Position numbers and translations under genes: made by a program. Shown here in pieces: positions 16,881-25,242 of a DNA stretch of 64,000 nt; the stretch's first letter is position 1, and every line of letters starts with the position of its first letter. This stretch comes from Sphingomonas sp. AP4-R1 (GTDB lineage: Bacteria > Pseudomonadota > Alphaproteobacteria > Sphingomonadales > Sphingomonadaceae), in contig NZ_CP053346.1 in NCBI RefSeq assembly GCF_013113735.1, forward strand, positions 1,564,001 through 1,628,000, read 5' to 3'. The notes beneath the pieces are model-generated. The model searched no databases, was not told the origin of the DNA, and saw nothing but the letters and a program-made list of their open reading frames with translations.

Positions 16881-16968
16881 ATCCGTTCGTGCTGAGCGAA
16901 GTCGAAGCACGTGCTGCACACGACATCGCTTGAAGCCCGTCCTTCGACTTCGCTCAGGACGAACGGAT
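16881..16968. repeat. dispersed inverted repeat (GTTCGTGCTGAGC type)
   Basis: ATCCGTTCGTGCTGAGCGAA and its complement TTCGCTCAGGACGAACGGAT form the outer arms. The inner stretch contains GTCGAAGCACGTGCTGCACA, nearly identical to the copies at 21647 and 28403. It fills the space between DUF1178 and tRNA-Arg. Confidence 0.85.
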
Positions 16969-17072
16969 TTCTTTGAGGGATCGCAGGATCTAACCTGACG
17001 GCAAGGCTTCCAACCTAGACATCCGCAAAGCGCTTCCACGCCGCGCGATCCCGCAGTAAAGCAACCGCGCGT

Positions 17073-17149
17073 GGTTCCGTAGCTCAGCCGGATAGAGCGC
17101 CACTTTCCTAAAGTGGGCGTCGGGGGTTCGAGTCCCTCCGGGACCACCA
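17073..17149 (+). tRNA. tRNA-Arg (anticodon CCT)
   Basis: A 77-nt cloverleaf folds cleanly. The acceptor stem GGTTCCG pairs with CGGGACC. The D-arm AGCTCAGCCGGATAGAGC, the anticodon stem CCACT/AGTGG with loop TTCCTAA (anticodon CCT, reading AGG), and the T-loop GGTTCGAGTCC are all present. Discriminator A and a genomically encoded CCA are at 17146-17149. It stands alone, and the xylan/xylose locus starts about 150 bases downstream. Confidence 0.96.
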
Positions 17150-17309
17150 ATTTCCTCTCTTGCCGATCGGGCTGCCGCGGTGCGGACTATGCCGCGATCC
17201 TGCGCAACATCCATTTGCGATGCGAATTGACAACGTTTACCGTCGTTTCATGGCCCTCGCGCCCACATCGATCGAATGCCCTCTTGACACCAGCGGTCAA
17301 GGCTAAGCA

Positions 17310-17323
17310 TGGTAGCGCTATCA
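17310..17323. promoter_or_regulatory. putative LacI-type operator upstream of xylX
   Basis: TGGTAGCGCTATCA is a 14-bp quasi-palindrome (TGGTAGC/GCTATCA) centred on GCGC, about 22 bases before the xylX ATG. A TTGACA -35-like box lies at 17284-17289 with TAAGCA at 17304-17309. The site closely matches those at 25133 and 32389, so it is probably bound by the LacI-family regulator encoded at 32485. Confidence 0.65.
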
Positions 17324-17344
17324 AGATCAAAATTAGGCGAGGAT

Positions 17345-18502
17345 ATGCAGGAATTGGTGTTCTCGACAGGCGAGATGCCGGCAGGCGATTGGCGCCGGGG
17401 TCTCTATCTGGGGCGGATCGAGACGGCGGCGGGGCCCAGCCCCGTGCTGGTGCGCGACGGCATCCTTCATGACATGTCCCGCGTCGCGCCGACGACGGCG
17501 GACCTGATCCGCATTCGGGGCTGGGAACAGCAGGGCGGACAGGCCCTCGGACCTCTTGAGGACGTGGTGACGGGGGCCGCCGGTGCGCCGACCCTGCTCA
17601 GTCCCGTGGACCTGCAATGCGTGAAGGCGGCGGGCGTGACCTTCGCCGTCTCCGCGATCGAGCGCGTGATCGAGGAGCGCGCGCGCGGCGACTACAATGC
17701 CGCCGCCGCGCTGCGGGGACGGCTGGAGGCGCGTATCGGTGGTTCGATCCGCTCGGTCGTGCCGGGATCGGACGAGGCGGCCGCGCTGAAGGCGACCCTG
17801 ATCGAAGAGGGCATGTGGTCGCAATATCTGGAGGTCGCGATCGGTCCGGATGCGGAGGTGTTCACCAAGGCGCCGATCCTCTCGACGATGGGCTGGGGTG
17901 CCGAGATCGGCATCCGCTCCGATTCCTCCTGGAACAATCCCGAGCCCGAGATCGTGATCATCGCCGATCGCGATGGGGTGCCGGTGGGTGCGACCCTCGG
18001 CAACGACGTCAATCTGCGCGATTTCGAGGGGCGATCCGCGCTGCTGCTGGGCAAGGCGAAGGACAATAACGCCTCCTGCTCGCTCGGGCCGTTCATCCGC
18101 CTGTTCGACGATGGCTTCACGATGGACGATGTGCGCGCGGCGCAGGTGGATCTCGTGATCGAGGGCACGGACGGCTATCGCCTGACCGGCGCCAGCAGCA
18201 TGGCCGAGATCAGCCGCGATCCCGAAATCCTCGTCGCCCAGACGATGAGCGAGCATCACTATCCGGACGGCTTCGCTCTGTTCCTCGGGACCCTGTTCGC
18301 GCCGATCGAGGATCGCGACGAGCCGGGGCGCGGCTTCACCCACAAGATGGGCGATGTGGTGAGCATCGCGACGCCCTCGCTCGGCCGGCTCGTCAACCGT
18401 GTGACCAGTTCCAAGGCGGCGCCGCCGTGGAGCTTCGGCGTGGGGGATCTGATGCAGAATCTGGCCGGGCGGCAGCTTCTGGCGCCGGGGGACGCGGCAT
18501 GA
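17345..18502 (+). CDS. xylX: 2-keto-3-deoxy-D-xylonate dehydratase (FAH family)
   Basis: This 385-residue fumarylacetoacetate-hydrolase-family protein closely resembles Caulobacter XylX, which dehydrates 2-keto-3-deoxy-xylonate to alpha-ketoglutarate semialdehyde in the Weimberg pathway. Shared runs include PVDLQCVKAAGVTFAVS, ERVIEERARGD, SQYLEVAIGPDAEVFTK, SWNNPEPEIV, GNDVNLRDFEGRSALLL and YPDGFALFLGT. The metal-ligand acidic residues sit in the ERVIEE and PEPE stretches. ATG 17345 follows GGCGAGG. It leads a run with xylB (four-base overlap), xylC and an MFS porter. A paralogue acting on L-arabinonate would look similar, so substrate is an inference from the full gene set. Confidence 0.88.
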   Translation: MQELVFSTGEMPAGDWRRGLYLGRIETAAGPSPVLVRDGILHDMSRVAPTTADLIRIRGWEQQGGQALGPLEDVVTGAAGAPTLLSPVDLQCVKAAGVTFAVSAIERVIEERARGDYNAAAALRGRLEARIGGSIRSVVPGSDEAAALKATLIEEGMWSQYLEVAIGPDAEVFTKAPILSTMGWGAEIGIRSDSSWNNPEPEIVIIADRDGVPVGATLGNDVNLRDFEGRSALLLGKAKDNNASCSLGPFIRLFDDGFTMDDVRAAQVDLVIEGTDGYRLTGASSMAEISRDPEILVAQTMSEHHYPDGFALFLGTLFAPIEDRDEPGRGFTHKMGDVVSIATPSLGRLVNRVTSSKAAPPWSFGVGDLMQNLAGRQLLAPGDAA

Positions 18503-19260
18503 GCGGCGCGATCTATCCCAGCCTGCGCGACAAGCGCGTGCTGGTCACCGGCGGCGGCAGCGGCATCGGCGCCGGGCTGGTCGAGGCGTTCGTGCGGCAG
18601 GGCGCGCGCGTGGCCTTCTACGATCGGGTGGACGAGCCCTCGGAAGCTTTGGTCGAGGCGCTCGCGCCCGATGCGGCGCACCCGGTGCTGTACGAGCATT
18701 GCGACCTGACCGATCTCGACGCGCTGGCCGCCGCAATTGGCCGGACGGAGGCGGCGCTGGGCGGGATCGACATCCTGATCAACAACGCCGGTAACGACGA
18801 TCGCCACACGATCGAGCAGGTGACGCCCGCTTACTGGGACGAGCGGATGGCGGTGAACCTGCGCCACATGTTCTTCGCGGCCCAGGCGGTGATCCCGGCG
18901 ATGAAGCGCGCGGGCGGCGGCGTGATCCTGAACTTCGGATCGATCAGCTGGCACCTCGCGCTGAACGAACTGATCCTCTACCAGACCGCCAAGGCCGCGA
19001 TCGAAGGGCTCACGCGCAGCCTCGCGCGCGACCTTGGCCGCGACAATATCCGCGTCAACACGATCGTGCCGGGCAACGTCCAGACGCCGCGACAGGAAAA
19101 ATGGTACACGCCCGAGGGTGAGGCCGAGATCGTGAAGGCGCAATGTCTGAACGGGCGGATCCAGCCGGCGGACGTGGCGGCGCTCGTGCTGTTCCTCTCC
19201 TCGGACGATGCGCGCATGTGTACCTCCCACGAACATTTCGTGGATGCGGGCTGGCGCTGA
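18499..19260 (+). CDS. xylB: D-xylose 1-dehydrogenase (SDR family)
   Basis: This 253-residue short-chain dehydrogenase oxidises D-xylose to xylonolactone with NAD. It matches Caulobacter XylB strikingly, from MSGAIYPSLRDKRVLVTGGG to the C-terminal HEHFVDAGWR. The cofactor motif GGGSGIG is at 18-24 and NNAGNDDRH at 95-103. The catalytic Ser lies in NFGSISWHL, with Tyr161 and Lys165 in YQTAK. PGNVQTPRQEKWYTPEGEAE is the substrate-loop signature shared with XylB. Its start overlaps the xylX stop (ATGA), and its stop overlaps the xylC start by one base. Confidence 0.92.
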   Translation: MSGAIYPSLRDKRVLVTGGGSGIGAGLVEAFVRQGARVAFYDRVDEPSEALVEALAPDAAHPVLYEHCDLTDLDALAAAIGRTEAALGGIDILINNAGNDDRHTIEQVTPAYWDERMAVNLRHMFFAAQAVIPAMKRAGGGVILNFGSISWHLALNELILYQTAKAAIEGLTRSLARDLGRDNIRVNTIVPGNVQTPRQEKWYTPEGEAEIVKAQCLNGRIQPADVAALVLFLSSDDARMCTSHEHFVDAGWR

Positions 19261-20147
19261 TGGCCGCCGATGCGCCTCGCAGCCTCTGCTCGGTCGGGGC
19301 GACGCTCGGCGAGGGGCCGGTGTGGGTGGCGCGCGATGCGGCGCTGTGGTTCGTCGACATCAAGGAAAGCCGGCTCCACCGATTTCATCCCGAAACGGAG
19401 GTGCTGACGAGCTGGACGGCGCCCGCCGCGCCGGGCTGGGTGCTGCCCTCGGCCGATGGCGCCATGATCTGCGGGCTCAAGACGGGGCTGCATCGCTTCG
19501 GGCCGGAAGGCTTCTCGCTGCTGGCCGAGGTGGAGGCGCATCTGCCGGGCAACCGGCTGAACGACGCGACCGTCGACCATCGGGGCGGGCTCTGGTTCGG
19601 ATCGATGGACGATGCGGAGGACCGGCCGACGGGGCAGGTCTATCATTATGCGGACGGCGATGTGCGGACCGTGTCGCTGGAGCCGGTCACGATCACGAAC
19701 GGGCCGGCGCTCTCGCCTGACGGGCGCACGCTCTATCATGTCGATACGCTGGGTGGCGCGATCCATGCCGTGACGCTGGAAAGCGGGCGCGAGACGGTTG
19801 AGGCGCGCCTCTTCGCGACGATCGATCCGGCCGACGGCTATCCCGACGGGCCCACGGTGGATGCCGAAGGCTGCCTGTGGATCGGCCTGTTCGGCGGCTG
19901 GGGCGTGCGGCGCTACGACCCGGCGGGCAGGCTGATGGAGGTGGTGCGCTTCCCCGTCGCCAACGTCACCAAGATCGCGTTCGGCGGCGACGATCTGCGC
20001 ACCGCCTTCGCGACGACCGCGCGCAAGGGGCTTGATGCCGCCGCGCTGGCGGCCCAGCCTTTGGCCGGGGATCTCTTCAGTTTCGATCCGGGAGTGGCCG
20101 GCTTGCCCACGCACATGATCGCCCGGGGGGAAACGGTCCCCCTCTGA
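19260..20147 (+). CDS. xylC: xylonolactonase (SMP-30/gluconolactonase family)
   Basis: This 295-residue six-bladed beta-propeller of the SMP-30 family opens xylono-1,4-lactone to xylonate, the second Weimberg step. The family metal-site residues are in context: Glu in ATLGEGPVW, Asn in NRLNDATVDHRG, Asn in TITNGPALSPDG and Asp in GYPDGPTVDAEG. The NVTKIAFGG and TTARKGLD stretches match Caulobacter XylC. The ATG overlaps the xylB stop (TGATG). It is cytoplasmic, with no signal peptide. Confidence 0.9.
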   Translation: MAADAPRSLCSVGATLGEGPVWVARDAALWFVDIKESRLHRFHPETEVLTSWTAPAAPGWVLPSADGAMICGLKTGLHRFGPEGFSLLAEVEAHLPGNRLNDATVDHRGGLWFGSMDDAEDRPTGQVYHYADGDVRTVSLEPVTITNGPALSPDGRTLYHVDTLGGAIHAVTLESGRETVEARLFATIDPADGYPDGPTVDAEGCLWIGLFGGWGVRRYDPAGRLMEVVRFPVANVTKIAFGGDDLRTAFATTARKGLDAAALAAQPLAGDLFSFDPGVAGLPTHMIARGETVPL

Positions 20148-20174
20148 TCATTCGAACAACGATAAGGACAGACA

Positions 20175-21578
20175 ATGGACAGGACAGAGGAAGGACACGT
20201 CAATCTCGGCTTCGTGGCCGCCATCGTGGCGGTGGCGACGATCGGCGGGTTCATGTTCGGCTATGACAGCGGCGTGATCAACGGCACGCAGGAGGGGCTG
20301 GAAAGCGCCTTCGGCCTGTCCAAGCTGGGCACCGGCTTCAACGTGGGCGCGATCCTCGTCGGCTGCGCGGTCGGCGCGTTCGCGGCGGGGCGGCTGGCCG
20401 ATCTGCTCGGGCGGCGCACGGTGATGATGATCGCGGCTTTGCTGTTCCTCGTCAGCGCGTTGGCGGCGGGCGCCGCGCCTTCGTCGGCGGTTTTCATCAT
20501 CGCGCGTCTGATCGGCGGTTTCGGCGTGGGCGCGGCGAGCGTGCTCTCGCCCGTCTATATCAGCGAGGTGACGCCGGCCTCGATGCGCGGGCGGTTGTCC
20601 TCGGTACAGCAGGTGATGATCATCACCGGCCTCACCGGCGCGTTCGTCGCCAATTACGTGCTGGCGCACTGGGCGGGCGGATCGCAGGCGCCGCTCTGGC
20701 TCGGCTATCCGGCGTGGCGCTGGATGTTCTGGATGCAGACGATCCCGGCTGCCGTCTATTTCATCGCTTTGCTGTTCATCCCGGAGAGCCCGCGCTTCCT
20801 GGTCGCCAGCAAGCGCGAGGCGGAGGCGGAGACGGTTTTGACCCGCCTGTTCGGCGCGGCGACCGCCGGGCGGATGGTGAGCGAGATCCGCGCCTCTCTG
20901 TCGGTGGATCACCGGCCGCGTCTGTCGGATCTGAAGGATGCCGGTGGCCGGATCCGCCCGATCGTGTGGGCGGGCATCGGCATCGCCGTGTTCCAGCAGC
21001 TCGAGGGCATCAACATCGTCTTCTATTACGGGGCGGTGCTGTGGCAGTCGGTGGGCTTCAGCGAGGATGACGCGCTGAAGATCAACATTCTCTCGGGCGC
21101 GCTCTCGATCGGCGCCTGCCTCGCGGCGATGGCGGTGATCGACAGGATCGGACGCAAGCCTTTGCTGCTGATCGGATCGGCCGGCATGGCGGTGACGCTC
21201 GGCATCCTGGCTTTCTGCTTCTCGACCGCGTCGATGGCGGGCGGCAGTCTGCACCTGTCGGACGGGATCGGGCGGACGGCGCTGGTGGCGGCCAACGCCT
21301 ACGTGATCTTCTTCAACTTCAGCTGGGGCCCGGTGATGTGGGTGATGCTGGGCGAGATGTTCCCGAACCAGATCCGCGGATCGGCGCTGGCGGTGTCCGG
21401 CTTCGCGCAGTGGATCGCCAATTTCGGGATCAGCGTGAGCTTCCCGGCGCTGGCGGCGGGCGTCGGCCTGCCCGTCACCTACGGCTTCTATGCGGCGAGC
21501 GCGTTCGTCTCCTTCTTCTTCGTCCGCGCAGTGGTGAACGAGACGCGCGGCCGGGCGCTGGAGCAGATGACGGGCTGA
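20175..21578 (+). CDS. MFS sugar porter, probable D-xylose:H+ symporter
   Basis: This 467-residue sugar-porter MFS protein has twelve expected membrane helices. Signature motifs are GGFMFGYDSGVINGTQEG in helix 1, RLADLLGRR in the 2-3 loop, PESPRFLVASKRE before the central loop, QQLEGINIVFYYGAVLWQ in helix 7 and DRIGRKPLLLIG. These features place it near XylE/GLUT-like pentose and hexose importers. It lies 27 bases after xylC on the same strand, so xylose uptake is the likely job. The substrate is inferred from context. Confidence 0.88.
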   Translation: MDRTEEGHVNLGFVAAIVAVATIGGFMFGYDSGVINGTQEGLESAFGLSKLGTGFNVGAILVGCAVGAFAAGRLADLLGRRTVMMIAALLFLVSALAAGAAPSSAVFIIARLIGGFGVGAASVLSPVYISEVTPASMRGRLSSVQQVMIITGLTGAFVANYVLAHWAGGSQAPLWLGYPAWRWMFWMQTIPAAVYFIALLFIPESPRFLVASKREAEAETVLTRLFGAATAGRMVSEIRASLSVDHRPRLSDLKDAGGRIRPIVWAGIGIAVFQQLEGINIVFYYGAVLWQSVGFSEDDALKINILSGALSIGACLAAMAVIDRIGRKPLLLIGSAGMAVTLGILAFCFSTASMAGGSLHLSDGIGRTALVAANAYVIFFNFSWGPVMWVMLGEMFPNQIRGSALAVSGFAQWIANFGISVSFPALAAGVGLPVTYGFYAASAFVSFFFVRAVVNETRGRALEQMTG

Positions 21579-21646
21579 TCGGGTTGGCGCCGTCGGGGGA
21601 GCCCGGCGGCGCGCACCTTGTTTCGTTGAAGATCAGCGATATCGTA

Positions 21647-21782
21647 CCCGTTCGTGCTGAGCCCTTCGACTGCCTGCCAAGGCAGGCGCTCAGGATAAAC
21701 TTCAGCCCCTTGGGCTGAAGTCGAAGCCCGTGCTGCACGCGATGTCGCCTGAAGCCCGTCCTTCGACTTCGCTCAGGACGGG
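21647..21782. repeat. dispersed inverted repeat, composite copy
   Basis: CCCGTTCGTGCTGAGCCCTT opens the element and CTTCGCTCAGGACGGG closes it. Inside are the palindromic insert CTGCCTGCCAAGGCAGG (as in the copy at 14351), a second small palindrome CTTCAGCCCCTTGGGCTGAAG, and the shared GTGCTGCACGCGATGTCGCC stretch. It separates the xyl operon from the convergent glycosidase gene. Confidence 0.75.
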
Positions 21783-21818
21783 AAAATTTGCAGATAAGCG
21801 GGTTGTCTGACCTGTCGG

Positions 21819-23402
21819 TCAGGACAACTGGGTCTGCTGGTTCGCGGAAAGGGCGAAAGCCTGGCGCGGCGTGCCCGGAAACAGCATCGCGCCTTTCTGG
21901 CGGGTGGTATCGATGCCAAGCAACGACAGCGGCTTGCCCTTCGTATCGGTCACCAGTCGCACGCTGCCACCTGTGACCTGCGCGATCTCGCGGCCGCCGA
22001 GACGCAAAACCGCGCCCCGATCCGAATAGACGATCTCGGTCGTCTCGCCGCCCGCCAGCTTCACCGACAGGTTCGCGCCGTGTGCGGCCGGATGGCCGGG
22101 GCGGATATTCCAGTGGAGCGCGCCGGGCTCCTCGCGCACGCCGATCAGGCGCCACGTATAATCCACCATCACCAGCGCGCTGGGGGAGTAACCGGGATTG
22201 TCGCCGGCCGTATAGGCGCCGGTGCGCGGATCGATCTGCTGGCGGAAGCTGGTGTCGGCCATGATCGCTCCGCACCAGCGGTCCATCATCTGCGCGAATT
22301 CGGCCGCGCGCCCATAATGATCGAACCAGCGGCCGGCGCGCAGGGCGGTGAGCGCCTGCGTGGCGCCGCCCCAACTGTTCGGCACGGGCGGCACGAAATG
22401 CGGATCGTCGAGCGCGATCGAGGGGAGCGGGTAGGGCGCCCAGAAGGCCTTGGGATCGTGGATCTGGCGCGTCCACAATCCGTCGAACATCGCTTGATCG
22501 GGCACATGTTCGCCACAGACGCGCGAGAGGATATCGGAGCGGATGCGGACGAACCGGCCCTCGGCATCCAGATCGTAGAAGGCGGCATCCTCGGCCACGT
22601 AGAGGCGCGAGAGGATCAGGCGGCGGATCGTGGCGGCCTGTTCGTCCCAGCGATCGGCCTCGGCCTGCTTGCCCAGCGCGCGGGCCATCTCCGCCAGCGC
22701 ACGGCGACCGCCGAAGACGGTCGCGGAGAGATCGGGGCAGAGGCGGGGAAGCGAGGCGATCGGGTGATGCCGCTTCGCATTCTTGTTCGGGCATTGATTG
22801 GGCATGCCCGCCCAGCGCGGGCTGTTGTCGTGGCCGGTATCGTAGGTGCAGAAACCCTCGATCAGCCCGGTGCCGCGCGTGTTGCGCCAGCGCGTCAGCC
22901 AGCCGTCCCACGCGGAGCAGGCGCGATAGGCGCGCTCCAGCAATTCCGCATCGTCCGTGTCGCGTGCGAGCTCCCAGGCGGTGGCGGCGATCGGCACGAC
23001 CATCTGGATCTGGCCGAAGCCCGTCTCGGCCAGCTTGTTGTTGGCGGGCAGCTGCCCGTCGGCGCGCTGCAGTTCGAAGAAGGTGAGGTGGCTGTCGCGC
23101 GCCACGTCCGGCCGGAACTTCGCATAGACGAGCGATTCGTGCGGGCCGCATTCCTGCCAGATGCCCTGATAGTTGGAGCCCTCGATCAGCACCGGGCGGC
23201 TGACATAGGGCATGGTCTGCACGTTGCGGGCGAGGACGGCGAGCGCGGCGTCATAGGCGGCCTGCCAGCGTGCGTTGGTGGTGGTGAAGCGCCGCGCGCC
23301 GTCGGGCAGGGGGGTGTCGGAGGTGGCGGCCCCCAGCGCCGCGCCCGAACCCGACAGGCCGAGCGTGGCGAGCCCGCCCGCGAGAAAATGGCGTCGCTGC
23401 AT
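21819..23402 (-). CDS. exported six-hairpin (MGH1-like) glycoside hydrolase
   Basis: This 527-residue protein has a Tat-like signal (MQRRHFLAGGLATLGLSG) and an (alpha/alpha)6-barrel type sequence of the trehalase/GH63-like MGH1 group. Typical segments are NYQGIWQECGPHESLVYAKF, GLIEGFCTYDTGHDNSPRW, WGGATQALTALRAGRWFDHY and SYSPSALVM-like GYSPSALVMVDYTW. Acidic residues in TYDTGHDNSPRW and in WQECGPHES are candidate catalytic groups. The exact GH family and substrate are not clear from reading. The ATG at 23402 is one base after the GH43 stop, so both are made from one transcript and probably act on the same hemicellulose in the periplasm. Confidence 0.7.
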   Translation of the reverse strand: MQRRHFLAGGLATLGLSGSGAALGAATSDTPLPDGARRFTTTNARWQAAYDAALAVLARNVQTMPYVSRPVLIEGSNYQGIWQECGPHESLVYAKFRPDVARDSHLTFFELQRADGQLPANNKLAETGFGQIQMVVPIAATAWELARDTDDAELLERAYRACSAWDGWLTRWRNTRGTGLIEGFCTYDTGHDNSPRWAGMPNQCPNKNAKRHHPIASLPRLCPDLSATVFGGRRALAEMARALGKQAEADRWDEQAATIRRLILSRLYVAEDAAFYDLDAEGRFVRIRSDILSRVCGEHVPDQAMFDGLWTRQIHDPKAFWAPYPLPSIALDDPHFVPPVPNSWGGATQALTALRAGRWFDHYGRAAEFAQMMDRWCGAIMADTSFRQQIDPRTGAYTAGDNPGYSPSALVMVDYTWRLIGVREEPGALHWNIRPGHPAAHGANLSVKLAGGETTEIVYSDRGAVLRLGGREIAQVTGGSVRLVTDTKGKPLSLLGIDTTRQKGAMLFPGTPRQAFALSANQQTQLS

Positions 23403-23403
23403 C

Positions 23404-25038
23404 TCAATCCTTCGGAAGGGTGGTGGCGGGATCGACATGGACCCAGTCGAAATCGGCAAAGCCGCCGGGGGCGCCGCGCGTGAAACTGAACAGGGCCGGG
23501 CGCGAGCCTTTCCACCAGGAGAAACGCGCCAGTTTGATAGGGTCGCCCAGCGGGGTGAAGCTGCGGCCGCTGTCGAGGCTGTAGCTGTAGCGGACCCTCT
23601 GATCGGGCGTGACGTCGGCGCGCAGATCGACCGGCATGTCGCGCCATGTGGGGCCGCGCGTCTCGACCCCCGCAGTGGCGAGCGTGAGCCACGTGCGGCC
23701 CTGCTCGCGGACAAGCCCGATCCAGCTCGGGCCGACGCCGAACAGCGAGAGGCCCGCCCGCTGGCCGTCGCTCATATGGGCGGGATCGATCCGGGTGGTG
23801 ATGCGGCTGCGCGGGCCGATCAGGATTTGCGTCAGCGTGTTGCGCGCGGTGACGAGATGCTCGGCCGGCCCGGCGGTGAGGCGCAGGAAGCCGGGGCGGG
23901 CGGTGAGGCTCCATTTGGCGTCGTCGGGATTGTGGTTCCATTCCCATTGCGGGCCGAGGCGGCGGGCGGAGAATTCGTCGCTCGTCTGGATCCGGTCGGC
24001 GGTGGGGGCGTGGCCGGTATCGGGCATCGGCGCCTCCGCGACGGGCTCACCCGCCGTATCGCCGGGGATCGGCTTGCCGATGATCGGCCAGTCGTCCACC
24101 CAGCGCATCGGCTCCAGATAGGTGATGCGGCCGAACGCGCCGGTGCTGTTGAAATGGACGAACCAGTCCTGCCCGGACGGCGTCTGCACCCAGCCTCCCT
24201 GGTGGGGGCCCTCCAGCGCGGTGGCACCCTGCTTCAGCACGACGCGCCACTCATAAGGCCCACGAATGTCGTGCGCGCGCAACACCACCTGCGCGCCTTT
24301 CTCCACCCCGCCGAAGGGCGCGAAGATGTAGATATAGAAGTTGCGCCGGTAGAGCTTCGGCCCTTCGAGGATCGGCAGGTTCGCCTTGTCCTCGACGATC
24401 ACCGTGCCGTCATCCAGCACGCTTTTTCCGTCGGGACTCATGCGGTGGAGGATCAGCGGCCCGGCGCCGTGGCGCGAATGGACGAGCCAGGCGCTGCCAT
24501 CCTCGTCCCAGAAGGGGCAGGGGTCTTCCAGCCCCGCTTGCGCGATCACCTGCACGGGCTTGCTCCAGGGGCCTTCGGCACGGCGCGCGGTGGCCATGAA
24601 GATGCCTTCGTCGGGCGTCGGCCAGTAAGCGTAGAACAGGCCGTCGTGGAAACGGAGCGAGGGCGCCCAGACGCCGCCCGCATAGCGCGTGCCGCCGATC
24701 GGCTTGGATGTCGCATCGGTCAGCATGTGCGGGCCCGGCATGTCATATTGAGGCGCGAAGGGCAGGCGGGGCAGCACATGGCCCACGATCGTCCAGTGGA
24801 CCAGATCGCGCGAGCGCAGCACGGGCAGGCCCGGCGAGAAATGGAAGCTGGAAGCGACGAGGTAATAATCGCGGCCGACGCGGATCACGTCCGGATCCGA
24901 ATAGTCGGCATGAAGTATCGGGTTGGTATAGCGCCCCGACGAAGGGGAGATCGGAGTGGTCACGGGCGCGGATCCGCCCGCGATAAACGCGCAGCACGCG
25001 ACCGCGCAGACCGACAATCGCTGTCGCCGCCAGACCAT
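23404..25038 (-). CDS. GH43 family beta-xylosidase/arabinofuranosidase
   Basis: This 544-residue exported enzyme has a signal peptide (MVWRRQRLSVCAVACCAFIAG) and a five-bladed GH43 propeller. The catalytic base is in NPILHADYSDPDVIR, the pKa-modulating Asp in LEDPCPFWDEDGS and the acid Glu in ILEGPKLYRRN. A C-terminal beta-sandwich (about residues 340-540, FSARRLGPQWEWNHNP onwards) matches the GH43 C2 domain of beta-xylosidases. ATG 25038 follows GAGGGG at good spacing; earlier in-frame ATGs at 25053 and 25071 are weaker. It is divergent from the TonB receptor across two candidate LacI operators and is cotranscribed with the six-hairpin glycosidase downstream. Confidence 0.9.
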   Translation of the reverse strand: MVWRRQRLSVCAVACCAFIAGGSAPVTTPISPSSGRYTNPILHADYSDPDVIRVGRDYYLVASSFHFSPGLPVLRSRDLVHWTIVGHVLPRLPFAPQYDMPGPHMLTDATSKPIGGTRYAGGVWAPSLRFHDGLFYAYWPTPDEGIFMATARRAEGPWSKPVQVIAQAGLEDPCPFWDEDGSAWLVHSRHGAGPLILHRMSPDGKSVLDDGTVIVEDKANLPILEGPKLYRRNFYIYIFAPFGGVEKGAQVVLRAHDIRGPYEWRVVLKQGATALEGPHQGGWVQTPSGQDWFVHFNSTGAFGRITYLEPMRWVDDWPIIGKPIPGDTAGEPVAEAPMPDTGHAPTADRIQTSDEFSARRLGPQWEWNHNPDDAKWSLTARPGFLRLTAGPAEHLVTARNTLTQILIGPRSRITTRIDPAHMSDGQRAGLSLFGVGPSWIGLVREQGRTWLTLATAGVETRGPTWRDMPVDLRADVTPDQRVRYSYSLDSGRSFTPLGDPIKLARFSWWKGSRPALFSFTRGAPGGFADFDWVHVDPATTLPKD

Positions 25039-25096
25039 ACATCCCCTCTTCATCCTGGCGAGAATCACCATTGACGGATTTGAACCTAATCCGTAC

Positions 25097-25110
25097 CGTT
25101 AGGGCTAACA
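25097..25110. promoter_or_regulatory. putative LacI-type operator (GH43/TonB intergenic, site 1)
   Basis: CGTTAGGGCTAACA has perfect outer half-sites GTTAG and CTAAC around a GG centre. It lies 59 bases before the GH43 start and 23 bases from the second site. It departs from the other sites at the central bases, so it is the weakest of the four. Confidence 0.5.
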
Positions 25111-25132
25111 ACACCGTTTCTTCGCTGTAATA

Positions 25133-25146
25133 TGGTAACGCTACCA
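25133..25146. promoter_or_regulatory. putative LacI-type operator (GH43/TonB intergenic, site 2)
   Basis: TGGTAACGCTACCA has perfect TGGTA/TACCA half-sites. It directly abuts a TAATAT -10-like box (25128-25133) facing the TonB receptor gene, where binding would block initiation. A 6-bp hairpin (25167-25183) lies further down in the receptor's leader. Confidence 0.65.
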
Positions 25147-25242
25147 TGCTGCGGCGCAATAAATCGGCGGGGCAGAACCCCGCATAACTCAGGCTGAGCT
25201 ACCGTCTTTCGAACGGAGCCGCATGAAGAGGGGGAGGATCTG

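Noticed and set aside
17227-17260. TTGACA at 17227 as the xyl promoter
   Set aside because: No -10 box at usual spacing was seen, and a second TTGACA at 17284 is closer to the operator and start.
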